Below are positions 14,485 through 22,580 of a stretch of 38,245 nt of DNA, in pieces. The stretch comes from Methanomassiliicoccales archaeon. GTDB taxonomy: Archaea; Thermoplasmatota; Thermoplasmata; RBG-16-68-12; SOIM01. Location: contig JAUVHO010000019.1 of NCBI GenBank assembly GCA_030593295.1, positions 1 through 38,245 of the forward strand. The letters run 5' to 3'. Positions within the stretch are counted from its first letter, which is position 1. Every line of letters begins with the position of its first letter. The notes below the pieces were generated by a model. That model ran no database searches, had not been told where the DNA came from, and saw nothing but the letters and a program-made list of their open reading frames with translations. Both the position numbers and the translations under genes were made by a program.

Positions 14485-16584
14485 ATGATGAGCGAGGAGG
14501 AGAGATTGTGGGCTAGAGTATTGACAGTAGTAGTGACCATGGTCTTCATCATCCCTCTGTTCGTGTTCAATCACACATCACCATTCGACGAAAATGAATC
14601 TCCATCCTTCTCAGAGCCCAATGAGCCGACAGGTGACGAAGACTTCCCTTTCGTGTCTGTAGACAAGCATGTCCAGCCATCAACGATTTACCCAACGACA
14701 GCTCCGCCAGAAGTTGCACCCAAGAGCGCTACGGTCACCCTCAAGATCACTGGCTCAGGACAGCCAAAGAACAGCACAAAACCACAGGACACCGTCTTCA
14801 TTATTGACAACTCTGGAAGCATGTGCGCCGTTCCGCCCGGTAGCGACTGCAATGAGACCAGGATTGACGCGGTGAAGCAGTACATCGATATCATGGACCC
14901 TGAGGACAGAGCGGCGATAGTTGCATTCGGGAAAGACTGCTTCTCGGAAGGCTTCGTAGTTACTTGGGGTGCATGGATAGTGGATGACTGGGGCTGCATT
15001 GCCGACGGAAAGGCCATCCACCTGACATATATGGATAAGAAGGGCCGCGAGAAGCTCAAGGACGCCGCCGAGACCTTGAGATGGTCAAACGGATCAACCA
15101 ACATTGAGAAGGCGATATCCGTGGCGAACTGGGAGCTCATCCCAGGCTACGTGAAGAGGACGACATGCCTAGACTATCACCGGGGTCACTTCCCCTCCGA
15201 TCCGCCCGGAGGCGATGAAAATCACACTTGGGTAGAGATACTCCTCACTGATGGAGAGCCATCCCACATGTTCAATTGCATCACCGAGGAAATCCAAGAT
15301 GCGGTGAATGCGGGGATAAGGATATACACGATAGGATTGGGTCCCGCGGCTAACGGCAACTGGCTGGAGAACCACATTTCCATTCCCACGGGTGGGAAGT
15401 ACTACTTCGCGGACAAGCCTGAGGACCTGCCGGCGATCTATATGGAGATTGCCACGGATGTGGAGGAAAGGGCCTTCAGACCCCTTCCAGGAACCGAGCC
15501 CGAAGTCGTGGACGCCGTTCCTAAGGTCCTGAACCCAGTCGACTTCTCCCCGACCCCAACCGAAATCGTTGACTCTGGCACGTATTGGCTGGTCAAGTGG
15601 GATGTCAACCAAATCCTAAGGATTGGCGACTCCTGGCAGGCATCATATAAAGTGAGCTCGAACGTCGAGGGGGTCTTCGATGCAACGGTCTACAACGTGG
15701 CAAAGGTCCAGTACACCGGCTGGGACGGAAACAGGACTGAGGTCTTGATTCCCAGCGCCATTCTAGAGGTCACGAACGCTGCCCCACCATCACCTCCGAC
15801 CAATCTCAACGCAATACTGGCAGGTTCTAATCAAGAGCATGTGAAGATCACATGGGATCTCTCAGTGGATGATGGTGCAAATCAGAATAATGTTGAGGAA
15901 TACAGGATCTACCGTGGCGATGTTTTCGATCCTCAGGGAAGTGCTTATCTTCTTCGCGGTTCGGTGTCAAAAGGCACTGCTGAATACCGGGACCTCAATG
16001 CTGGAGATGGCGACCTTAGCAGTCATTTCTACCACGTATGCGCAGTCCTGTCATCGGGTCACAAGGGGTGCAATGTGAGACAACTGGGTAAGTTCACTCG
16101 GGAGTTAGAGGAGGGCATGAATCTCATATCCATTCCGTTAATCCAGTCGGACTGGTCCTTGACGACCGTTCTTCAGACTGTGGAATACAGCGAAGTATGG
16201 GCTCACGACCCTTCCAGTTCGCAGTGGTCGTGGCAAATGATGAACAAACCTTACGCAGGAGGAGTCCAGCAGGTGGACACCACAATGGGCTTGTGGGTGA
16301 AGACGACCACTGTGTGCAGTCTGACGGTTGCCGGTATCGTGCCCTTTGACACCGTCATCAAACTCGAGATGGGGTGGAACCTTGTCAGCTATCCATCGTT
16401 CAGAACGACATATACGGTGAGCAGCCTCAAAGCGGAGATAGGAGCCACCGAAGTGGAAGGATTCAGTCCGTCGGTTACACCATATTGCCTCAAAAGAATG
16501 ATGGATGGAGATGCGCTACAAGCCGGATATGCTTACTGGGTGAAGGTGGAGGTCCAGACCATTTGGACGGTACAGAATTCCTGA
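14485..16584 (+). CDS. Surface protein with von Willebrand factor A domain
   Basis: The ATG at 14485 is preferred to the GTG at 14476; GGTG lies just upstream. Residue numbers below count from 14476 (702 residues). A membrane/signal helix (LTVVVTMVFIIPLFVF, 16-31) and an acidic, Pro/Thr-rich linker precede a VWA domain at about 85-330. The MIDAS metal site is visible: D111-x-S113-x-S115 in FIIDNSGSM, T208 in NGSTN and D259 in LLTDGEP. Such domains bind ligands through Mg at the cell surface. A beta region follows (330-435), then a fibronectin III-like domain (PPTNLNAI to YHVCAVLSSG), and the two-part C-terminal module (GMNLISIPL, GWNLVSYPSF, YWVKV) also found at 1319 and 27826. Adhesion is the likely role, by inference. 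Confidence 0.85.
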   Translation: MMSEEERLWARVLTVVVTMVFIIPLFVFNHTSPFDENESPSFSEPNEPTGDEDFPFVSVDKHVQPSTIYPTTAPPEVAPKSATVTLKITGSGQPKNSTKPQDTVFIIDNSGSMCAVPPGSDCNETRIDAVKQYIDIMDPEDRAAIVAFGKDCFSEGFVVTWGAWIVDDWGCIADGKAIHLTYMDKKGREKLKDAAETLRWSNGSTNIEKAISVANWELIPGYVKRTTCLDYHRGHFPSDPPGGDENHTWVEILLTDGEPSHMFNCITEEIQDAVNAGIRIYTIGLGPAANGNWLENHISIPTGGKYYFADKPEDLPAIYMEIATDVEERAFRPLPGTEPEVVDAVPKVLNPVDFSPTPTEIVDSGTYWLVKWDVNQILRIGDSWQASYKVSSNVEGVFDATVYNVAKVQYTGWDGNRTEVLIPSAILEVTNAAPPSPPTNLNAILAGSNQEHVKITWDLSVDDGANQNNVEEYRIYRGDVFDPQGSAYLLRGSVSKGTAEYRDLNAGDGDLSSHFYHVCAVLSSGHKGCNVRQLGKFTRELEEGMNLISIPLIQSDWSLTTVLQTVEYSEVWAHDPSSSQWSWQMMNKPYAGGVQQVDTTMGLWVKTTTVCSLTVAGIVPFDTVIKLEMGWNLVSYPSFRTTYTVSSLKAEIGATEVEGFSPSVTPYCLKRMMDGDALQAGYAYWVKVEVQTIWTVQNS

Positions 16585-16774
16585 ATTCGCATTAGGGCCC
16601 CCTTTCTCTCCTCTTGAAGAGTCTAACGAGAGCTACAACCGCAACTACCCCGAAGAACACATCCTCTACAATCTCCAACTGTTTTCGGAGATAAATGGAT
16701 ATTGTCTCGAGACATGGTCCAACCACAGACTATAAGACCTTCCTCTTTGGTAGTCGGTTGAAGAGGGACTTGTC

Positions 16775-17509
16775 ATGTGGATCGTGGGACACACCGCGTT
16801 CGCGTTTCTTCTGATATGGGTGCTCTACAGAATCAAAGGAAAGAGAATCCAACCCACCTTGATCCTGTTCATATTCATCTTCGCAAATCTGCCGGACGCA
16901 CTTCACGTAGGGATCTTCAGGGCGCTTACTCACAACCCAGCAGGGACATTTCTGTTCGCAGCCTTCTGGCTGCTGTTCTTCAACAGATTTGGGCTGATCG
17001 AGAAAAGGCACTTCCCAGTTCTCCTCCTGGCAACTGGTACACATATTCTGAATGACTACCTGTTCAGTGGATACCAGTTCCTGTTCCCTTGGAACGGCAC
17101 CGAGTTTCAGGTGTTCACCTTCAATTCGTTCGAGGATCTATTGGTTGAGTCAGTACTGGTCTTGGCTTTCGTAATAATCCTATTCACCGCAGGAGATGTC
17201 TGGAGGATGAAGAGCTACATGAAGGGGGAGAAGAGGAGACTTCTTAATCGATTCTCTTTGAGGAACGCTTTCAACTCCGAGTTCTTCCCGTTCTACCTGT
17301 TTGTTGCCTTCTACATGGTCAGCATGCTCGAGCTCCTGTTCTATACCTATTTGTCCTGGCACGGATTGTTGGCACTTGTATGGCACAATCTGCTGTTCTT
17401 CGCCGTGTTCCTGCTGTACTTGACCGCCCTCACTCTGATAGGATTCAGGAGAACATCAAAGGTGCAAGAAGAGATGAGCGACTGCGGTCCATCATCCAAA
17501 AGGTCTTAA
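16775..17509 (+). CDS. Polytopic membrane protein of the YdjM/DUF457 metal-dependent hydrolase type
   Basis: This 244-residue protein starts MWIVGHTAFAFLLIWVLY, has LILFIFIFANLPDALHV, THNPAGTFLFAAF and LLLATGTHILNDYLFSGYQF, and later two more hydrophobic helices (LVLAFVIILFTAGD; LVWHNLLFFAVFLLYLTALTLIGF). The ordered G-H, L-P-D, H-N and H-x-x-N-D residues match the pattern of the LexA-binding YdjM/DUF457 membrane family, annotated as metal-dependent hydrolases. Their physiological substrate is unclear. An AT-rich promoter (ACTATAAGACC, about 16729) lies upstream. The following gene starts 60 bases downstream on the same strand, so the three genes to 18245 may be one transcript. Confidence 0.7.
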   Translation: MWIVGHTAFAFLLIWVLYRIKGKRIQPTLILFIFIFANLPDALHVGIFRALTHNPAGTFLFAAFWLLFFNRFGLIEKRHFPVLLLATGTHILNDYLFSGYQFLFPWNGTEFQVFTFNSFEDLLVESVLVLAFVIILFTAGDVWRMKSYMKGEKRRLLNRFSLRNAFNSEFFPFYLFVAFYMVSMLELLFYTYLSWHGLLALVWHNLLFFAVFLLYLTALTLIGFRRTSKVQEEMSDCGPSSKRS

Positions 17510-17569
17510 ATCATCAGGACGTTTCAGATGTGGAGCGATGCGAAGACGTTATGAGGACGGGGTGTCAGA

Positions 17570-18121
17570 ATGCAATCATCCAACGACGATCCAGAACCAA
17601 ATCAACCCTCGCAGGCCGAGGACGATTCTCCTTTGGATATTATCTATGAAACGACAAAAAGATCATACGACAAGCTTTTCCAGGCGTCCGAATCTCTTGA
17701 TTCCAAAGCAGGAAGCATCTTCAACGTGGGAGCGGTCGTGGCTGGCCTTTTTCTCACAGTAGGCGTCCTCTCAATCAGTGCGGGCGAGGGAATAATGCCG
17801 AGGATACCATGGCTACCGGCTCTAATCACGGGCATCGGCCTTCTCTTCTGCACGATTACGATGCTGCTATCGCTGATGGCTTGGATGAGTAGCGAATTTG
17901 TGTTAATAAGACCCAAACCATTTGCAGCGGCGTTCGAAAGGAAGTCAGAGATCGAAACCAAGAGATTCCTTGTCATGGAACTCGCTGAAGAGTTCAATGT
18001 TAACAAACGAAGACGTGAGAAGTTGGCCCAGCTGACGAGATCCGCCCAAAGGTCCCTGGTGTTAGCCGTGGGGACAATGCTAGCATTTATAACCCTCATA
18101 GTCGTTAGTCAAGTATACTGA
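17570..18121 (+). CDS. Three-helix membrane protein with SLATT/PycTM-like layout
   Basis: This 183-residue protein has an acidic soluble N-terminus, a helix YETTKRSYDKLFQASESLDSK ending in the D-x-K-A motif, then two membrane helices (GSIFNVGAVVAGLFLTVGVLS; LPALITGIGLLFCTITMLLSLM). A charged helical stretch follows (RKSEIETKRFLVMELAEEFNVNKRRREKL), then a third membrane helix near the C-terminus (SLVLAVGTMLAFITLIVVSQV). This order resembles SLATT and Pycsar-effector (PycTM) membrane domains, which in known systems permeabilise the membrane upon a nucleotide signal. No cyclase or other sensor gene is adjacent, so a defence role is only a hypothesis. GGGGTG precedes the ATG. Confidence 0.5.
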   Translation: MQSSNDDPEPNQPSQAEDDSPLDIIYETTKRSYDKLFQASESLDSKAGSIFNVGAVVAGLFLTVGVLSISAGEGIMPRIPWLPALITGIGLLFCTITMLLSLMAWMSSEFVLIRPKPFAAAFERKSEIETKRFLVMELAEEFNVNKRRREKLAQLTRSAQRSLVLAVGTMLAFITLIVVSQVY

Positions 18122-18131
18122 GAGTGGAAAC

Positions 18132-18245
18132 ATGGGTAAGAGAGGTAAGAAGTCCACAAAGGGCGGCGGGCCCATCACATCGACAAAACCAGACCCCAGT
18201 GTAAGGGTCACTCTGAAGAAGAGTATGCCCCGGCGCAAGAAATAA
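18132..18245 (+). CDS. Small basic protein (37 residues)
   Basis: The ATG lies ten bases after the stop of the three-helix membrane protein, and the ORF encodes MGKRGKKSTKGGG... and ends KKSMPRRKK. Eleven lysines or arginines in 37 residues, with Gly and Pro, suggest nucleic-acid or ribosome binding. The tight spacing implies translation from the same mRNA. It superficially recalls small ribosomal THX-like proteins but I see no real alignment. It is too short for composition to prove coding, so confidence is moderate. The stretch 18246-18431 after it has no gene. Confidence 0.5.
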   Translation: MGKRGKKSTKGGGPITSTKPDPSVRVTLKKSMPRRKK

Positions 18246-18431
18246 GATTAGGCGTGAGAGTTGGGTTCCAATTTGTCAATGTGCACATAATGCGCCAGTA
18301 AGTGGAGCCCAGACATATCAAACACTCTGGTATTCTCCATCCTTCTTCTTTTCAAGGCAATGAACAACACCAAAGCGGACTATTCACGGACTGCAAAGAA
18401 CTTCAATCCTGCCACATGGAATACCGGGGGT

Positions 18432-19121
18432 TCAAACGTCTACTATTCCCAGGATATCCTCCAATGAAGTCAGAATGAAGTCCGCATCCAATTCCACATC
18501 CTCCCTTTTGATGAATGCCGCCTCCATTCCCGAGCTTCTGGCCCCAACAACATCGTTCTTGCTGTTTCCGACATGAATAGCCTCGTCAGGAGACACGTGC
18601 AACTTCTCCAGGGCGGAGGCGAATATCGATTGGTGGGGTTTCCTGAAGCCATGCTCGTAGGATGTTATTATGACGTTGAAGAACCGAGAGAGGAATCGCA
18701 CATCTCTGTCAGGAAGTGGCCAAGACGTGTTTGAAATCACACCTATGCTCAGATTTCTCGTAAGCAACCCTCTCAATGTTGGCTCCAGATCGTCATACCA
18801 GATTGTTTCCAGGACCTCCATGGACTTGTCTACGGCTTGTGCCATCATCGGATCATCATATGCAATCTCAACTCCGAGCTTGCTCAGCGCCAATGATATC
18901 TTTTCGTCTATCCGCTGTTCTTGACACGTTCTGCTGACTCTCTCCCAATACGACTTCTCAATCGTCTCCATTTCTACCAGAAACTCATCACGGGATACGC
19001 GAAACCCCTTGTCTGCAAGGTCCTGCCAGATGAGTTTGACGGCCTCAATGGGTCTAAGCTGGGCGCTCCAAGGGTGGGACAAAGTGCCACCAAGATCGAA
19101 AGTCAGAGCTTCAAAGGACAG
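18432..19121 (-). CDS. HAD-superfamily hydrolase, probably translated from a CTG start
   Basis: The first conventional start, TTG at 19082, would produce a HAD protein lacking its nucleophile. The same frame continues upstream through LTFDLGGTL, which is HAD motif I. There is no ATG, GTG or TTG before the in-frame stop, but a CTG at 19121-19119 has AGGTGA (19128-19133) six bases upstream. With that start the protein has 229 residues: motif I D9-x-G-G-T, a helical cap (about 25-110), motif II VISNTSW, motif III with the Lys in HGFRKPHQSIF, and motif IV VGNSKNDVVGAR. It is therefore a full HAD phosphatase of the haloacid-dehalogenase/phosphoglycolate-phosphatase type; the substrate is unknown. 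An alternative is a frameshift or sequencing error near the 5' end. Confidence 0.75.
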   Translation of the reverse strand: MSFEALTFDLGGTLSHPWSAQLRPIEAVKLIWQDLADKGFRVSRDEFLVEMETIEKSYWERVSRTCQEQRIDEKISLALSKLGVEIAYDDPMMAQAVDKSMEVLETIWYDDLEPTLRGLLTRNLSIGVISNTSWPLPDRDVRFLSRFFNVIITSYEHGFRKPHQSIFASALEKLHVSPDEAIHVGNSKNDVVGARSSGMEAAFIKREDVELDADFILTSLEDILGIVDV

Positions 19122-19127
19122 AGGCGT

Positions 19128-19133
19128 TCACCT
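19128..19133 (-). promoter_or_regulatory. Ribosome binding site that supports the CTG start of the HAD gene
   Basis: AGGTGA on the minus strand is an exact match to the archaeal anti-Shine-Dalgarno complement and lies six bases from the CTG at 19121. It precedes no other possible start in this frame. Confidence 0.55.
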
Positions 19134-19181
19134 GGATGGAGGAAAGTAAGTCGTCCATTTTATGTTCTCCCCTGGCGGAGA

Positions 19182-20834
19182 TCATGGCGGAGGTGGTGGC
19201 AACTCTTCTTCAGGCGGCGGTGGCAATTCCTCCTCCATCGGAGGGTATTCCTCCTCGATTGGAGGCGATCTCTTCTTTCGAACGACTACCGCTACAACAG
19301 CAACGACTACGACGACGATTATGATGATCAGTATCAACAGGAGCCAGATGTTGCTCAAAGAGAAGGAGGGCTCCTCATCGGCCGGAGGCGCAACGACCGT
19401 CGCCGTGTACACCTGGTAGTCGGATCCGCCCTTCCCATCGGCCACCGTGATGTTGATGTAGTAGGTCCCCGCCTCATCGGGCGCACGCCAGACAGCCGTG
19501 TTGTCGGTCTCAGATATGATCGTTCCATTTCCAGCCTCGACCGAGAAATCGTAGGTCATAGTGTCATCATCCGCATCGGTAGCCGTCACCGTGATGGTCG
19601 CCTCCTGTCCGGTTTCGGGGATAAGGGGATCGGACAGGATGCTGCCAATCTGTGGATCCTCATTGGGACCCAGATTGCTGTAGATCAAGATCCTACCCGG
19701 AAACCCGCCAAGCGAAGGATAGTAAGAATCCTCGTCGTTGCCAACCACAAGATCGGGATATCCATCACCATCGACATCCCCAGCGTCAAGGCCATGGCTC
19801 CAGTCATTGTATGGTCCGACCCAATCGTAATCCCGGTTCATGACCCCACCGTTGTTGAGGTGGACCACTTCTTCTCCACTGATGAATGAGAGTCCACTGA
19901 GATAGGGAACGTTTGCAACCACAAGGTCAAGGTCGCCATCACCCTCAATATCAACGAATTTAGCCTCAGATGATTTGCTCAATGGCGAAGTCCAGCTCGG
20001 TGTGTCCTCCAAGGTGCCGGCGTTGTTCGTGTACAACCAGTTAGGGGACCCGCTGAGCAAAGACTCGGTGCAGACGAAGAGTTCTGGATAATCGTCCCCA
20101 TTGACATCGCCCCATTCCACGCAACCCATATCGTTGGGCCAGGTGGAGTTCCAAACGGAGACGTTGTTCAAGGAGCCTGCGACATTGTCATAGATCCTCA
20201 ACGGATTGCCGAGCAGCCAATTGCCCACGGCAAGTTCATCGAAACCATCGTTGTCAACGTCGCCCAGTGCCAAATCGTTCGGGTAGTTGTCCTCTGTCGT
20301 GTTCCAGTCCGATATATCGTCTATTGTACCTGCGGAGTTCTTGTAGAGGTCTATCCGGTTGGACTTTCCCAAAATGAGATCCACATAACCGTTCAGATCC
20401 ACATCCCCAATCTCAAATGTGCTGGCAAACGTCAGATTGGTCCATGTCGCCGTGGTGCTCAGAGCTCCGTTGTTGTTGTCGTAGATCCCTTCACTGGTGA
20501 CAAGTTCTGGATAGTTGTCTTTGTCAATATCAGCCCACATGACACGACCGGATAGTCCAGTGCTTTCGGCTGATGTCCAGATCGCGTTAGTTCTAATCTC
20601 CCCATTCACGTTCTCGTACACAAGGATGTTGTCCTCCCCGTAGCTGGCGAGGTCCAGGTCGCCGTCGTAGTCAAAGTCGCCCAACTCCACATCTGAGGAA
20701 TCACGGGATGCAGGTGTCGTCCATGAAGGCGTTTCCTCCAACCGTACTTCTCCAAATGCGTTGATAGATACTTGAGTCAGCGCAAGGGCCATTGTCAAGA
20801 ATACCACTGCCAATACTGCTGTTCTCGTTCTCAT
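19182..20834 (-). CDS. Type I membrane protein with FG-GAP/VCBS propeller and proline-rich cytoplasmic tail
   Basis: The product has 550 residues. AAGGAGGG lies five bases before the ATG and a strong TATA (CTTTTATATATT, about 20875-20886) further up. A signal peptide (1-28) is followed by about seven FG-GAP/VCBS-type repeats with Asp-rich calcium loops (DFDYDGDLDLA, DIDKDNYPELV, DVDNDGFDELA, DVNGDDYPELF, DIEGDGDLDLV, DVDGDGYPDLV), as in integrin-alpha-like propellers. An Ig/cadherin-like domain (NEDPQIGSI to YQVYTATV, about 395-480) comes next, then one membrane helix (about 493-516, very rich in Ile and Val), RKKR, and a 30-residue cytoplasmic tail of EEE and PPPP runs. Binding of a surface ligand or polysaccharide is likely. 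The tail could contact a cytoplasmic partner, which is inference. Confidence 0.85.
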   Translation of the reverse strand: MRTRTAVLAVVFLTMALALTQVSINAFGEVRLEETPSWTTPASRDSSDVELGDFDYDGDLDLASYGEDNILVYENVNGEIRTNAIWTSAESTGLSGRVMWADIDKDNYPELVTSEGIYDNNNGALSTTATWTNLTFASTFEIGDVDLNGYVDLILGKSNRIDLYKNSAGTIDDISDWNTTEDNYPNDLALGDVDNDGFDELAVGNWLLGNPLRIYDNVAGSLNNVSVWNSTWPNDMGCVEWGDVNGDDYPELFVCTESLLSGSPNWLYTNNAGTLEDTPSWTSPLSKSSEAKFVDIEGDGDLDLVVANVPYLSGLSFISGEEVVHLNNGGVMNRDYDWVGPYNDWSHGLDAGDVDGDGYPDLVVGNDEDSYYPSLGGFPGRILIYSNLGPNEDPQIGSILSDPLIPETGQEATITVTATDADDDTMTYDFSVEAGNGTIISETDNTAVWRAPDEAGTYYINITVADGKGGSDYQVYTATVVAPPADEEPSFSLSNIWLLLILIIIIVVVVVAVVAVVVRKKRSPPIEEEYPPMEEELPPPPEEELPPPPP

Positions 20835-20874
20835 TCAAACCCTCCTTAGATATAACCGGACTGTGAAATGGGAT

Positions 20875-20886
20875 ACAATATATAAA
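20875..20886 (-). promoter_or_regulatory. TATA box of the FG-GAP protein gene
   Basis: The minus strand reads CTTTTATATATTG about 45-50 bases before the ATG at 20834, leaving a leader of about 20 bases that contains AAGGAGGG. Confidence 0.6.
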
Positions 20887-20937
20887 AGCGCACGGAGAAG
20901 GCGCGGAGACTCCCTCACCCGATGGGCATCGGGGAGT

Positions 20938-22380
20938 TCAAATGGGTGTCAACGGAGGAAGTGGGTCAATGAAGCGATGTCCTCTGAGAATAATAATGAA
21001 GCCGTCTGCCTTCGGTCCTAGTGGAACCATCTTCGGCGGGTCGATCACCCTCATAGTATCCGTTCCAGCAAATCTGGTCTCATCGAACATTCCGCCGGTG
21101 ATCGTAAGTACAACGACGTGTCCCACGTCCAATATGTCCTGCACATCTGAACGTTCGAACTTGACCATCCTTTCCTCCACTCCATCGGCATCGTGGTCGG
21201 TGATGTAGTCCTCTTCAAGGGTTACGAAGTCGTACTTGGGATCGAGCTCAGGTCGCACCATATCGTTCAGAAGAATGGTCGCAGCATCAATGTCCCTGGG
21301 ATCGTAGCCCAGAGGCAATTCGATGTAACACGTCATCCAATTGCCCATGCTCTTCAGGTTGAGGGTCTGAGGACCGCAGTCGATGGTGGCCTCGATCTCC
21401 CCTGGCTTCTCGACCGCAAGCATCATCCTCGCATTATTATGGGTGTCCTTTCCTGTGTACCAGAGCTTGTGAAGACCGTCTGATTCTCTCATAATAATGG
21501 GGCGAAGAACCTGGATTTCGTCGTAATCTCCAGGCTGACCTCTTTCAATGGGGATACCCATCTTCTCCCAGGTTCCCGCCATTCCATCCGGGGATGTTGC
21601 GTAGAAGGCGTTGACGTGGTTGTTTGGATTGCTCTCCGCGCCAGCATAGTACATGAGATACGTTCCATCGGGCTCGATCAGGACACTAGGCCCATAGACG
21701 TACTTGGAGTCCAGATCTCCAGGGGGACCGACGTCGATCGCGATTCCTCGGTCAGTCCAGGTCAGACCGTTGCTTGATGTCGCATACCGTATCCTCCAGT
21801 GCGTGTTGTCGTATTCACTGAACCACATTTTGTAAACCCCATTTTCATCAAGGAGAACATATGGATGGGCCACCGATTTCCCGGGCACTGAGAATACGAG
21901 GCCTTGCTTCTGCCAGTTCACTCCGTCATTCGAGGTCGCGTGGAGAATCCTCCACCCCCAATATGAAGCGGACTGCCCAGTGTACCACATCTCGTACGTC
22001 CCATGGTCGTTCCTCAGAACCGAAGCGTCCTTTGCATACTCATCATCGAAGTCCCCTGGATTACCAAGATCCACAACAACTCCGTGCTTTGTCCAGGTGA
22101 GACCGTCTGAGGAGGTGGCGTACACTATCCTGATGTAGGTTCCGTCCAGACCATTATACCACATCTTGTAGATACCATCGTCAATCATAACAAAACCCCC
22201 AGCAGCGTTGACAGAGTCAGGGTCACCGGGATTACCTATGTCCAGAATCATGCCCATCTTGATCCACTCTATTCCCTCTTCAGCCTCCACGATATCCGCT
22301 TTCTGGTCGGATGCGACGCTGGTGAAGGAAAAGGCCAATGCGGCAACCAAGAGGACCGTGATTACGGTTTTCCTCCTCAT
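20938..22380 (-). CDS. Exported glycosidase-like five-bladed propeller with conserved C-terminal domain
   Basis: The product has 480 residues, with GAGGAGGG five bases before the ATG. A signal peptide (1-25) precedes five repeats built as YKMWYxG / RIxYATSxDGLTWxKxG / PGDxD (for example YKMWYNGLDG, YEMWYTGQSA, YKMWFSEYDN, YLMYYAGAES, HKLWYTGKDT). This is the pattern of GH43/GH32/GH130-type propellers, but no acid/base pair can be assigned with confidence. From about residue 330 comes the domain shared with the protein at 6688-8373 (LNLKSMGNWMTCYIELPLGYD, DADGVEERMVKFERS, GTDTMRVIDPP). It may bind or hydrolyse an extracellular glycan. It is divergent from the membrane-bound winged-helix sensor and carries the same promoter palindrome as the first propeller gene. 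Confidence 0.8.
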   Translation of the reverse strand: MRRKTVITVLLVAALAFSFTSVASDQKADIVEAEEGIEWIKMGMILDIGNPGDPDSVNAAGGFVMIDDGIYKMWYNGLDGTYIRIVYATSSDGLTWTKHGVVVDLGNPGDFDDEYAKDASVLRNDHGTYEMWYTGQSASYWGWRILHATSNDGVNWQKQGLVFSVPGKSVAHPYVLLDENGVYKMWFSEYDNTHWRIRYATSSNGLTWTDRGIAIDVGPPGDLDSKYVYGPSVLIEPDGTYLMYYAGAESNPNNHVNAFYATSPDGMAGTWEKMGIPIERGQPGDYDEIQVLRPIIMRESDGLHKLWYTGKDTHNNARMMLAVEKPGEIEATIDCGPQTLNLKSMGNWMTCYIELPLGYDPRDIDAATILLNDMVRPELDPKYDFVTLEEDYITDHDADGVEERMVKFERSDVQDILDVGHVVVLTITGGMFDETRFAGTDTMRVIDPPKMVPLGPKADGFIIILRGHRFIDPLPPLTPI

Positions 22381-22421
22381 ATATACCCTCCTCAGATTCT
22401 ACTACTGCATATCGATAACCA

Positions 22422-22433
22422 GGTATTTATTGG
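22422..22433 (-). promoter_or_regulatory. TATA box of the second propeller gene
   Basis: The minus strand reads CCAATAAATACC, about 47 bases before the ATG, which is the same distance as in the first propeller gene. Confidence 0.55.
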
Positions 22434-22446
22434 GATTGGTTCAATC
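22434..22446. promoter_or_regulatory. Candidate operator, copy 2: GATTG-GTT-CAATC
   Basis: This perfect inverted repeat (5-base arms here) is identical to the core of the site at 8427-8439. Including the TATA region, about 25 bases (GGTATTwATwrr plus the palindrome) are conserved between the two promoters, and the distance to the start codon is 54 bases in both. Confidence 0.7.
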
Positions 22447-22508
22447 GTGAATGATATTGGGTCATCCAGTACCTCGCATATTGGATATAGAAGACCGAAC
22501 AAACACCT

Positions 22509-22518
22509 TTAAATATCC
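22509..22518 (+). promoter_or_regulatory. TATA box of the membrane winged-helix sensor
   Basis: CTTTAAATATCC lies about 65 bases before the ATG at 22581, and GGTGGG at 22572-22577 is the ribosome site. Confidence 0.5.
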
Positions 22519-22580
22519 CAAGTAGGTAGATTCTTCACTCAGAATATGCATGTCTGACTAGGCTTGTGGATGGTGGGCAA

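Noticed and set aside
18132-18245. A ribosomal THX-type protein
   Set aside because: Only the MGK start and the basic RxKK end are similar. THX is bacterial or organellar and its central motif is missing.
18930-19880. Long plus-strand ORF (322 codons) opposite the HAD and FG-GAP genes
   Set aside because: Its Arg/Asp-rich low-complexity translation is the antisense of Asp-rich calcium loops and the proline-rich tail. It has no start signal or domain.
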